DNA from: Pseudomonadota bacterium
GTDB lineage: Bacteria > Pseudomonadota > Gammaproteobacteria > Burkholderiales > Burkholderiaceae
Length of the DNA stretch: 61,301 nucleotides
Direction of reading: 5' to 3'
NCBI GenBank assembly: GCA_023441105.1
Contig: JAEZQX010000576.1
Location: 1-61,301, forward strand
Shown here in pieces: positions 1 through 7,195 of the stretch; positions within the stretch are counted from its first letter, which is position 1; each line of letters begins with the position of its first letter. The translations under genes and the position numbers were made by a program. The notes under the pieces were generated by a model. That model was not told where the DNA came from. It saw only the letters and a program-made list of their open reading frames with translations, and ran no database searches.

Positions 1-45
1 GGCCCCCCCCCGGGGGCCGCGGCGCCCGGGCCCCCGCGGCGCGAG
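1..45. repeat. GC-only low-complexity inverted repeats at window edge
   Basis: The first 45 bases are almost entirely G and C and contain overlapping self-complementary blocks (runs of C then G, CCGCGG, CCCGGG). They code for nothing I recognise. This composition is extreme even for this genome and lies at the very edge of the sequence, so it may be an assembly-edge artefact or a strong hairpin. The remaining bases to 150 carry no recognisable gene. Confidence 0.4.
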
Positions 46-152
46 CAGGGCATTCTCTCATTCCGGGGCGGACGGGCAACGGTGGCGGGCGCCGCCAGGC
101 AGCCCCGAGGGGACTATCGCGGGGCCGGCTCGATAGATACAACTGTCTTGTG

Positions 153-170
153 ATGAGATTTTTATCTCAT
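153..170. promoter_or_regulatory. Inverted repeat ATGAGAT-TTTT-ATCTCAT, candidate operator
   Basis: A perfect 7-bp inverted repeat with a TTTT centre lies in a short AT-rich island (about 140-190), 45 bp upstream of the SnoaL-like gene at 215. The next gene, at 634, encodes a TetR-family regulator, and such regulators usually bind palindromes in their own operon promoter. Autoregulation through this site is an inference. A short hairpin without function is the alternative. Confidence 0.4.
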
Positions 171-214
171 TACGATCAAACCTCTTCATCAATCACCGGA
201 CGGAGGCAACGATC

Positions 215-637
215 ATGGGGCTAACCCGCAGTGAGATGGATCGCAGCATCGACGAGCACTTCGGCTACGAGGCACGCGACGACGTGGATGGCGTTCTCGC
301 GACGCTCAGCGCCGACGTCGAGCACGATATCGTCGGCTGGCCGTCCGGACCGACCCGTGGACGCGAAGCGGCGCGGCCGTTCTATCAGGCACTGTTCTCG
401 GACCTGTCCGACGGGAAGGTGCAGGGCCTGCGGCGCCTCTATGGCGACGACTTTCTCGTCGACGAGGCCGTGTGGAGCGGCACCGCAACCGGCAAGCCGT
501 TCGGGATCGAAGGCCGCGGCCGACCGCTGGAGTTCCGGCTGCTGCATGTCATCGAGTTTGCCGGCAACGGCGGCATCAAGCGGGAGAACGTCTGGATCGA
601 TCTTGCCGCCATCATGCGGCAGTTGCCGGCGCAATGA
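215..637 (+). CDS. SnoaL-like / NTF2-fold protein
   Basis: 140-aa protein with the size and pattern of the NTF2/SnoaL-like superfamily: an N-terminal helix followed by strands with aromatic residues, and a C-terminal FRLLHVIEF...IKRENVWID segment typical of the last strands of that cone-shaped fold. Members include polyketide cyclases, isomerases and binding proteins, so the reaction cannot be predicted. The ATG is preceded by GGAGG at 202-206. Its stop codon overlaps the start of the TetR gene (ATGA), so the two are almost certainly co-translated and the regulator may control this enzyme. Confidence 0.7.
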   Translation: MGLTRSEMDRSIDEHFGYEARDDVDGVLATLSADVEHDIVGWPSGPTRGREAARPFYQALFSDLSDGKVQGLRRLYGDDFLVDEAVWSGTATGKPFGIEGRGRPLEFRLLHVIEFAGNGGIKRENVWIDLAAIMRQLPAQ

Positions 638-1242
638 CCGAACGACTGGCCGAGGCGCGACCCAACCAGAAGGCGCGTACCCGCAAGGACCTGCTGCAGG
701 CAGCGGCGCGGCTGCTGGGCAAGGGCAGCAAGCCCAGCCTCGAGGAGGTCGCAGCCGAGGCGCTGGTGTCGCGGGCCACGGCCTACCGCTACTTCCCGGA
801 TCTCGACGCGCTGCTGGTCGAGGCCGCCCTCGATGTCCTGGCACCCGATCCGTCGCGACTGCTCGACGGCCTCGCCAGCGAAGATCCGATTGCACGACTC
901 GAGCAGGTCGACCAGGCGCTGCACGACATGATCCTGGCCAACGAGCCCGGCCTGCGGATGATGCTCTCCTACACGCTGCACCGCCGCCTCCAGGGCGAAG
1001 GTAGCCAGCGCCTGCCGCTTCGCCAGAACCGTCGCACGCCGCTGATCGAGGCTGCCATCGCGCCCCTGCGCGGCGAGGTCCGGCCGGCAACGATGAAGTC
1101 GCTGAGCCGCGCGCTCGCGTTCCTGATCGGCACCGAAGCGATGATCGTCGCCAAGGACGTGCTGCAGTTGAGCGACGCCGACGCCCGCAAGGTCCGGCGC
1201 TGGGCCATCCGTGCGCTGGTGGAGGCGGCGCTGCGGGAATAG
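634..1242 (+). CDS. TetR-family transcriptional regulator
   Basis: 202-aa regulator. The start chosen is the ATG overlapping the preceding stop as ATGA. The N-terminal DNA-binding region runs about residues 12-60: ARTRKDLLQAAARLL, then a helix-turn-helix reading LEEVAAEALVSRATAYRYF, the classic TetR signature. The C-terminal ligand-binding part is divergent, as is usual, so the inducer is unknown. A palindrome at 153-170 upstream of the two-gene unit is a candidate target. The gene ends 43 bp before a Bug receptor on the same strand, so it could also govern 1286-3677. Confidence 0.85.
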   Translation: MTERLAEARPNQKARTRKDLLQAAARLLGKGSKPSLEEVAAEALVSRATAYRYFPDLDALLVEAALDVLAPDPSRLLDGLASEDPIARLEQVDQALHDMILANEPGLRMMLSYTLHRRLQGEGSQRLPLRQNRRTPLIEAAIAPLRGEVRPATMKSLSRALAFLIGTEAMIVAKDVLQLSDADARKVRRWAIRALVEAALRE

Positions 1243-1285
1243 AACTACACTCGAAGACCCGACCTCCCGTTGAGCGAGACCTGCC

Positions 1286-2338
1286 GTGAGCCGATCCGTG
1301 AATGCTGCCGTGGTTGCCTGCGACATCGACAGCCGCCCGCGGCTCGCCCGGCGGCGAATGTTGCGCTGGCTTCTTGCGACGTCGCCAGCCGTGCTGGGTG
1401 GACTTGCCATTCCCGCCGTTTCGGCCCGGGCCGAGGACTTCCCCTCGCGCGCGCTGCGGCTGATCGTCCCGTTTCCTGCCGGCGGCGGCACCGACGTCAT
1501 CAGCCGGCTCGCCGCCGACAACCTCTCGCCGCGGCTCGGACAACCGGTGGTGGTGATGAACAAGGCCGGCGCGGCCGGCGGAATCGCATCGGAGTTCGTG
1601 GCCGGCGAGCCGGCGGATGGGCACACCATCCTGGTCGCCGGCCAAGGCCAGATGTTCATCAACAAGGCGCTGGGCCGCAAGCTCGGCTACGACCCGGATG
1701 CGGACTTCAGCTTCGTCGGCATGCTCGGCGCCTTTCCCAACATCCTGCTCGTCAACCCGGAGGTGATCCCGGCACGGACCCTGGATGAATTCATCCGCCT
1801 CGCCAAGGAGAAGCCCGGCACCTTGTCCTACGGCTCGAACGGCGTGGGCTCGCTTGCCCATCTCACGACCGAGGTGTTCGCCGAGGCGGCCGGCGTCAAG
1901 TTCCTGCACGTGCCCTACCAGGGCGCAGCGCCGCAACTGGCCGACCTGCTGTCGGGTCGCATCGGCTTCACCGTGGTCGGCCCGCAGGGCATGCTGCCGC
2001 ACATCAAGGAGGGCAAGCTCCGCCCGCTTGCCGTCACCACCGGAAGTCGCTACGCGGTCCTGCCGGAGGTTCCGACGCTGGTGGAAGCCGGTTTCGCGGC
2101 GCTCGATGCGCCGGTCTGGTTCGCTGCCTACGTACGCACCGCCACACCGGGCGCGGCGATCGATCGCCTGCGAAAGGTGCTCGCCGAGGTGAACCAGTCG
2201 CCGGAGTACGAGGCGGGCCTCGTGAAGCTCGGTGCCCAGCGGATGGTGGTGCCGCCGGAGGCGGCAAGGCAGCGACTGGCGGCTGAGAAGAAGATGTGGG
2301 TGGACGCCGTCGAACGCACGGGTGCCAAGGGCGGCTGA
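1286..2338 (+). CDS. Tripartite tricarboxylate transporter receptor (Bug/TctC family)
   Basis: 350 aa from a GTG start; an internal ATG at 1358 is an alternative and would leave a more compact leader. The N-terminus has RRRMLRWLL followed by a hydrophobic stretch ending VSARA, consistent with a Tat- or Sec-type export signal. The mature part carries the Bug hallmarks: FPSRALRLIVPFPAGGGTD, then PVVVMNKAGAAGG and LHVPYQGAAP. Bug proteins are periplasmic receptors for carboxylates and related compounds and are often encoded without TctA/TctB, as here. The GTG start of the MmgE/PrpD gene lies 1 bp after its stop, so that protein's substrate is the likely ligand class. Confidence 0.88.
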   Translation: MSRSVNAAVVACDIDSRPRLARRRMLRWLLATSPAVLGGLAIPAVSARAEDFPSRALRLIVPFPAGGGTDVISRLAADNLSPRLGQPVVVMNKAGAAGGIASEFVAGEPADGHTILVAGQGQMFINKALGRKLGYDPDADFSFVGMLGAFPNILLVNPEVIPARTLDEFIRLAKEKPGTLSYGSNGVGSLAHLTTEVFAEAAGVKFLHVPYQGAAPQLADLLSGRIGFTVVGPQGMLPHIKEGKLRPLAVTTGSRYAVLPEVPTLVEAGFAALDAPVWFAAYVRTATPGAAIDRLRKVLAEVNQSPEYEAGLVKLGAQRMVVPPEAARQRLAAEKKMWVDAVERTGAKGG

Positions 2339-2339
2339 G

Positions 2340-3677
2340 GTGACCGGCAGCGACCAGTGGCGCCGGCACGGCGAGACACTGGCCGAAACGATCCGCCTGC
2401 GCCTGCGGGTCCGGCCACCGCGGGAAGTTGCCGACCATGCGCGACTGGTCGTCCTCGACACCATCGGTTGCGCGCTTGCCGGTCGCACTGCCGCCGAAGT
2501 GGTCGCCTGGGAGCAGGACGCAGCCAAACTCGAACCCGGCGCCTTCCGACTCGGCAACGGCGCTGCTGTCGGCCTGCGCGCGGCAGTCCAGCTGCTGGCC
2601 ATCGCGCCCACCTGGTACGAGGCCTGCGAGGGACACGCCTACGCGCACGGCCGGCCGGGTATCGCAACGCTGGCCGCCCTGCTGCCGCTGGCCCTTGCCC
2701 AGGACCGGTCGCTGGATGAGCTGGTCGATGCATTCGTCCTCGGCTACGAGGTCGGCGCGCGCGCCGGCGGCTGGTTGCGGGTCAATCCCGGACTCCATGT
2801 CGACGGCAACTGGCCGGCGCTCGGCGCAGCGTCAGCGGCTGCCGCTCTGCTCGGCCTGGACGCGGAGGCGACGCGGCGTGCGGTCGACATTGCCGGCTGC
2901 CACCTGCCTGCGAGCCTCTACCTGCCGATCCGCACCGGGCGCAGCGTGCGCAACCTGTATCTCGCCCACAGCGCAACGCTGGGGTTCGACGCCGCCCTGG
3001 CCGCCAAGGCAGGCTTCGATGCGCCTGCAGATACGCTTGCCCACTACGCAACCAATCACTGCCGGGCCTCGAGCGAGCCGATGCCGGAGGCGGAGGCCAG
3101 CCTGCTGCTCGACGCCTATCTGAAGCCGTTCGCGGCTGTCCGCCACGTCCACTACGGCGCCATCGCAGCCCGCCGGATCCGCGAACGGCTCACCGGCGAC
3201 ACGCGCCGGATCCGCCGGATCGTCCTGTCGATCTACGAGGAAGCCCTGGTCTACTGCAACAATCCGCGTCCTTCGACCCTGCTCGCGGCGCAGTTCAGCC
3301 TGACGTACGGCGTGGCGGCCATGCTTGCACGGGGCCAGCTCGACGCGCACAGCTACGCAGCAGGTGTGTTCGACGACCCCGAGTTGCGCCGGCTGGAGGC
3401 GCTGGTCGAAGCGCAGGCGGACGAGGCGCTGACGCGCGCCGGCCGCCGAGGGGCGCGGCTGACGGTCGATGTCGACGGCGGCGCCAGCATGAGCGAGACG
3501 ATCGCTGCGGACGATGCGGCACTGCGCCTGGCGCCCGAGGAAGCGCGAACGAAGTTCGTCGACAATGCCACGGCCGGCGGTGTCGCGGCCGACGCCGCCA
3601 CGGCCTTCTTCGATGCCGTCCTGCACGGCACCGGGGGCAGGCCGCTGCGCACCCTCTGGGCCGGTCTGGGCAAATAA
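2340..3677 (+). CDS. MmgE/PrpD family protein
   Basis: 445 aa from a GTG one base after the preceding stop. Upstream in-frame sequence belongs to the Bug gene in another frame, so this start is preferred. The opening (residues about 15-45, ADHARLVVLDTIGCALAG) is the canonical MmgE/PrpD start. The GHAYAHGRPG and NPGLHVDGNWPALGAA blocks and the KPFAAVRHVH segment are family landmarks. Characterised relatives are 2-methylcitrate dehydratase (PrpD), cis-aconitate decarboxylase and immunoresponsive protein, all acting on tricarboxylate-like acids. Pairing with a Bug receptor fits uptake and use of a di- or tricarboxylate. The exact substrate is not predictable. Confidence 0.85.
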   Translation: MTGSDQWRRHGETLAETIRLRLRVRPPREVADHARLVVLDTIGCALAGRTAAEVVAWEQDAAKLEPGAFRLGNGAAVGLRAAVQLLAIAPTWYEACEGHAYAHGRPGIATLAALLPLALAQDRSLDELVDAFVLGYEVGARAGGWLRVNPGLHVDGNWPALGAASAAAALLGLDAEATRRAVDIAGCHLPASLYLPIRTGRSVRNLYLAHSATLGFDAALAAKAGFDAPADTLAHYATNHCRASSEPMPEAEASLLLDAYLKPFAAVRHVHYGAIAARRIRERLTGDTRRIRRIVLSIYEEALVYCNNPRPSTLLAAQFSLTYGVAAMLARGQLDAHSYAAGVFDDPELRRLEALVEAQADEALTRAGRRGARLTVDVDGGASMSETIAADDAALRLAPEEARTKFVDNATAGGVAADAATAFFDAVLHGTGGRPLRTLWAGLGK

Positions 3678-3730
3678 GGGGTACAGCCTTTGCTGCGGTG
3701 GGGAACCGCCAACCCACGCAGGAGAGATGC

Positions 3731-3934
3731 ATGGACCCGACTTCCCAGAAGCCCGTCCGGCAGCAGGACCAGCGCAAGGCCCTGGAGCAATCCGAGAAGA
3801 ACGCGAACCGCAAGCAGCCGGAGAACTACCAGGAGGCGGCTACCGAGGACAAGGTGGTGGAAATCGGGCCGGACCTGCAGAAGGACCCGATCAAGGGTCT
3901 GGACACGCCCCGGGACAAGGACTCCAAGCGCTGA
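3731..3934 (+). CDS. Small hydrophilic protein of unknown function
   Basis: 67 aa, rich in K, Q, D, E and P, with no hydrophobic core, cysteine or membrane segment, so probably disordered. The ATG at 3731 is preferred over an in-frame ATG at 3698 because a good ribosome-binding site (AGGAGAG) ends about 4 bases upstream. It lies 53 bp after the MmgE/PrpD gene and tail-to-tail with the enolase-superfamily gene. I do not recognise the family. The gene is believable for its ribosome-binding site and biased, non-random composition, but its function is unknown. Confidence 0.6.
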   Translation: MDPTSQKPVRQQDQRKALEQSEKNANRKQPENYQEAATEDKVVEIGPDLQKDPIKGLDTPRDKDSKR

Positions 3935-3975
3935 GGCAGCCGGTCCGGGACCATCTCATAGGACACCTGCGCCGC

Positions 3976-5127
3976 CTACGCCCACCCGTCGACGGCGTAC
4001 TTCTCCAGCGCTTCCTTGTCGAACTGGAAGCCGAGACCGGGCCCGGTCGGTACCACCAGCATGCCCTGCTCCAACTTCAGCTGGGTATCCACCAGGCGAC
4101 GGAAATTCAGCACCTGGTCGTCAGGGAAGAACTCCACCATGCGCGCATTGGGCGTGGCGGCCACCAGATGCACGTGCAGGTCGTGGAACCAGTGCGGATA
4201 CATGGTCACGCCGAAGCCGGCCGCCATGGACGCGATCCGGCGCCACTCGCTGATGCCGCCGCAGACCGCCGCATCCGACTGCAGGATCATGGCCGCACCC
4301 TTTTCCAGCAGCTCCTGGTGACGCCAACGGCCGGCTTCGATCTCGCCGGTGGCCACCGCCACCGAAGTCATCTCGGCGAGCCGGGCGTGATTCTCGATGT
4401 CGTCGGGACTGAACGGCTCCTCGATCCAGAACGGATCGTAGGGCTCGTACCGTTTCATGTATTCCAGCGCCGTAGGCAGGTCGCTCCACGCATTGTTGGC
4501 GTCGAGCATCAGAAGCACGTCGTCGCCGATGGCCTCGCGCGCCGCCTCGATGCGGGCCTCCTCTTCCCTCGGCCCGAGCCTGCCGACCTTCATCTTGACC
4601 GCGTTGAATCCGAGCCCCACGTAGCCCGCCAGCTCGTCGGCGAGCATCTCCGGCGTCTTGCCGTCGAGGTAGTAGCCGCCGCTGGCGTAGGCCGGCACAC
4701 GATCACGCGCATTGCCGCCCAGGTACTGGGACAGCGGCAGCGCCGCAGCACGCGCATTGCGATCCCAGAGCGCGACGTCGACGATGGACAAGGCGCGCAT
4801 GACCGAACCCGCCCTGCCTTGCAGGATCGAGTCCTGGTACATCTCCTGCCACAGGCCTTCGACGCGCAGCGCGCTCTGGCCGATCAACATCGGCGCGAAC
4901 AGTTCGCGCACGGCATGGGTCACCAGCGAGCCGGCTCGGCTGCCGCCGTAGCAGAAGCCGATCCCTTCCTCGCCGTCGGCGGTCCGCACCCTGACCAGCG
5001 CGTAGTCGCGTGCCGTCACTCTTCTCGTCGAGAACGCTGTCGCATGATCCAGCGGAACCCTGATGGTCCGCGCCTCGACCGACTCGATCCTGGCTCCCGC
5101 CGTACGCCTACCGCTGTCGTCAGGCAT
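3976..5127 (-). CDS. Mandelate racemase/muconate-lactonizing-type enolase-superfamily enzyme
   Basis: 383 aa, full length for the enolase superfamily. Visible catalytic elements in order: KMK (the KxK motif on beta strand 2), metal ligands in LMLDANNAW, WIEEPF and ATGE, then SDAAVCGG and a His in MYPHWFHDLH. This Lys plus His arrangement defines the mandelate racemase subgroup, which contains racemases and acid-sugar dehydratases. It abstracts a proton alpha to a carboxylate with Mg2+ assistance. Its start overlaps the stop of the upstream tautomerase-SnoaL fusion by 8 bp (ATGCCTGA), so the two are translationally coupled. The substrate is unknown. Confidence 0.88.
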   Translation of the reverse strand: MPDDSGRRTAGARIESVEARTIRVPLDHATAFSTRRVTARDYALVRVRTADGEEGIGFCYGGSRAGSLVTHAVRELFAPMLIGQSALRVEGLWQEMYQDSILQGRAGSVMRALSIVDVALWDRNARAAALPLSQYLGGNARDRVPAYASGGYYLDGKTPEMLADELAGYVGLGFNAVKMKVGRLGPREEEARIEAAREAIGDDVLLMLDANNAWSDLPTALEYMKRYEPYDPFWIEEPFSPDDIENHARLAEMTSVAVATGEIEAGRWRHQELLEKGAAMILQSDAAVCGGISEWRRIASMAAGFGVTMYPHWFHDLHVHLVAATPNARMVEFFPDDQVLNFRRLVDTQLKLEQGMLVVPTGPGLGFQFDKEALEKYAVDGWA

Positions 5128-5734
5128 TTCGCCCCCCTTGTCGTTGCGCCCCGTCGGGTTGCGGACCTGGCTGCTTCAGGCGCTCCGGCTGCAGGCCCAT
5201 GTCGTTCCACACGTCCTGCCTGCGGATCAGGCCGTCCTCGATCTCGAAACGGTCGATGAAGCGGATGCCGGAGAAGCTGCTGCCGTCATTCCAGGTTCCG
5301 TGCAGGCGACCTGAACAATAGACCACCGCGCCGGCTTCCGTCCACGACTCGTCGACGCGCTCGAGCTTTTTCGCGACGCTGCGGTAGCGGCCGCGGGAGC
5401 GTTCCACGAGCTCCTCGAGCCGGCTCATGTCGGGCCCGCCCGGAAAGCACATGACGAAATCCGCTGCCAGGAAGCGGCGCGCCGCGGCAAGATCGCGCGC
5501 TTCCATCGCGGCAAGAAAGGCCAATGCCAGCTCGCCGGCAACCGGCCGATGCGGCGCGCCGCCAGCGGGGAAGCGGCCGTCGCGCCGGTAGGTGCTGGCG
5601 TGGTTCACGAAGACGATGGTGCCCGCTGCCGGCGCCGCAATGACCGACTGCGCCGCGACGGCAAGCCGGCTGGCCAGGCGCTGCTCCACCTCCAGCGGAT
5701 AGCCGGGCAGGAGCGTGACGTTGATGACCGGCAT
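5120..5734 (-). CDS. Tautomerase-like N-terminal domain fused to SnoaL-like domain
   Basis: 204 aa. I chose the ATG at 5734 because the product then begins Met-Pro-Val-Ile-Asn-Val. An exposed Pro-1 after Met removal is the catalytic base of 4-oxalocrotonate tautomerase-type enzymes. Residues about 1-50 resemble a tautomerase subunit (LPGYPLEVEQRLASRL...IVFVNHAS). Residues about 65-185 read as an NTF2/SnoaL-like domain (MEARDLAAARRFLAADFVMCFPGG ... FIDRFEIEDGLI). Coupling to the enolase-superfamily gene suggests both act on the same acid or enol(ate) intermediate. The two-domain arrangement is unfamiliar to me. Longer upstream in-frame sequence overlaps the ohr remnant and is rejected. Confidence 0.7.
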   Translation of the reverse strand: MPVINVTLLPGYPLEVEQRLASRLAVAAQSVIAAPAAGTIVFVNHASTYRRDGRFPAGGAPHRPVAGELALAFLAAMEARDLAAARRFLAADFVMCFPGGPDMSRLEELVERSRGRYRSVAKKLERVDESWTEAGAVVYCSGRLHGTWNDGSSFSGIRFIDRFEIEDGLIRRQDVWNDMGLQPERLKQPGPQPDGAQRQGGRNA

Positions 5735-5742
5735 TGCAGGCC

Positions 5743-5916
5743 TCAGGCCACCGACAGCTGGACGTCGATGTTGCCGGCCCCCTTCCCGCCGGCCCCACCC
5801 AGCTCCTTGGGTGTCGCCAGGTCGAGCCTGAGGGCGCCGTCGGAGGATCCGGTTTTTCCGGACCGGCCGCCGGTGGAAGTGGCATGCGCGGTGTAAAGGG
5901 CTTTCTCGATGGCCAT
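5743..5916 (-). pseudogene. ohr: Internally deleted ohr (organic hydroperoxide resistance) remnant
   Basis: 57 codons. The first about 47 residues (MAIEKALYTAHATSTGGRSG, then SSDGALRLDLATPKELGGAGGKGA) match the start of Ohr, a thiol peroxidase of about 140 aa. The last residues, GNIDVQLSVA then stop, match the usual Ohr C-terminus, which follows the CPYSNATR block. The middle of about 85 residues, including both redox-active cysteines, is absent, and the frame is kept across the junction. The product cannot work as an Ohr peroxidase. It is either a decayed gene or a misassembly. No OhrR-type regulator gene lies beside it, and it sits 8 bp upstream of the tautomerase fusion. Confidence 0.75.
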
Positions 5917-5994
5917 GAGGCAGGTCCAATGTTCGGGTTGGAAGTGGGACGGCAACGCGGGCTCGCCGTAAACGGAAGTGAATAAGATATCGCC

Positions 5995-6642
5995 ATGAAC
6001 CGCCTGCCGCCAATCGGCGTGCCGCCGCGACCGGACGCAGCCAGGACCATCCCGGCGCGTACGCTTTTCGTCGCCTTCAGCCGGATGGCGCTGATGGGTT
6101 TCGGTGGCGTGCTGCCCTTCGCCTACCGGATGCTGGTCGACAACCATCGCTGGCTCAGCGACCGCGAGTTCTCCCAGTACCTTGCCTTCAGCCAGATCCT
6201 TCCAGGGCCGACCATCTGCAACATGTCGATCCTGATCGGCTGGCGCTTCAACGGGCTGGCCGGCGCTACTGCGGCATTCCTCGGCATGCTGCTGGGGCCG
6301 GTCGTGGTCGTGATCCTGCTCGGCCTGGCCTACTCGAGCGTGGCCAGCCATCCGCTGGTCCGCCACGCGCTTGCCGGCATGTCCGCGGTCGCAGCCGGCC
6401 TGGTATTGGGCACGGCGGTCAAGATGGCCATCGGGCTGCTGAGGGCGGAGCGGCGGGCAGCGACGGTCGCGACCATCGCCATTTTCGCAGCGCTGGCGTT
6501 CATCGGCGTCGGCCTGCTGCGCTGGCCTCTCATCCTGGTCGCGCTAGGACTAGCGCCGCTGGCAATTGCGGCTGCCTGGTACCAGTTGCCGGGGCCACCG
6601 GAAGTCAAGGCCGAAGAGCCCGGGACCGACGATGCCGGATGA
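5995..6642 (+). CDS. Chromate transporter family, first subunit
   Basis: 215 aa membrane protein of the CHR family. The N-terminal part has FSRMALMGFGGVLPFAYR and the conserved SQILPGPTICNM segment (residues about 75-85), followed by several long hydrophobic stretches. Short CHR proteins of this size come in pairs encoded by adjacent genes and act together, unlike the single about 400-aa ChrA. The next gene overlaps by 11 bp and is the partner. CHR proteins are inner-membrane anion transporters linked to chromate efflux, and some may handle sulfate-like ions. The substrate is inferred from family only. Confidence 0.88.
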   Translation: MNRLPPIGVPPRPDAARTIPARTLFVAFSRMALMGFGGVLPFAYRMLVDNHRWLSDREFSQYLAFSQILPGPTICNMSILIGWRFNGLAGATAAFLGMLLGPVVVVILLGLAYSSVASHPLVRHALAGMSAVAAGLVLGTAVKMAIGLLRAERRAATVATIAIFAALAFIGVGLLRWPLILVALGLAPLAIAAAWYQLPGPPEVKAEEPGTDDAG

Positions 6643-7186
6643 TCCCGCCACGGAGAGCGCAGGCGGCACTATCGTCGCCATGATGCTGTACTTCAGCGTG
6701 ATCTCCCTGACCGCGGTCGGCGGCGGCGTCGTCATGCTGGCGCCGGACATCCACCGCTATACGGTCGAGGTCCACCGTTGGATCAGCAGCGAGCAGTTCG
6801 CGTCCGCGTTCACGATCGCGCAGGCCTCCCCGGGCCCGAATGTCCTGTTCGTCACCTTGATCGGCCTGCAGGCCGCCGGCTTCGTCGGCGCGATCGTGGC
6901 GACCATCGCCGTCGTGATGCCGCCCTTCCTGCTCACGTTGACGCTGGCGCGCCTGACGCCGGTTCGTCCTGCCGGCCGCCTGGGCAAGGCGGTTCGGAAC
7001 GGCGTCGCGCCGATATCGATCGGACTGCTCGCCGCCGGTGGCCTGGTGCTGGCGCGATCGGCCGACACCGGGCTTGTGCAGCTCGTGCTGACGGCGGCGA
7101 CCGTTGCGGCCATGGTGCTGACGAAATGGAACCCGGTGTGGCTCATCGCGATCGGCGCAGCCGCGGGCGTCGGGCTGCGACTCTGA
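6632..7186 (+). CDS. Chromate transporter family, second subunit
   Basis: 184 aa from the ATG that overlaps the end of the first subunit gene by 11 bp; upstream in-frame sequence lies inside that gene. It repeats the family pattern: SVISLTAVGGGVVMLAPDI, then FTIAQASPGPNVLFVTLIG (the PGP motif) and four or five hydrophobic helices. It is expected to form the hetero-oligomeric transporter with the preceding protein. It ends 10 bp from the convergent MFS gene, with no clear hairpin terminator between them. Confidence 0.86.
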   Translation: MPDDPATESAGGTIVAMMLYFSVISLTAVGGGVVMLAPDIHRYTVEVHRWISSEQFASAFTIAQASPGPNVLFVTLIGLQAAGFVGAIVATIAVVMPPFLLTLTLARLTPVRPAGRLGKAVRNGVAPISIGLLAAGGLVLARSADTGLVQLVLTAATVAAMVLTKWNPVWLIAIGAAAGVGLRL

Positions 7187-7195
7187 CCCGCGACG

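Noticed and set aside
221..2611. 796-codon open frame antisense to the SnoaL/TetR/Bug genes
   Set aside because: High-GC shadow: no domain or motif, composition rich in Arg/Ala/Pro, and the opposite strand carries clear family motifs.
5917..6366. Longer N-terminal extension of the ohr remnant
   Set aside because: It overlaps the chromate transporter antisense, and the true Ohr start MAIEKALYTA is at 5916.
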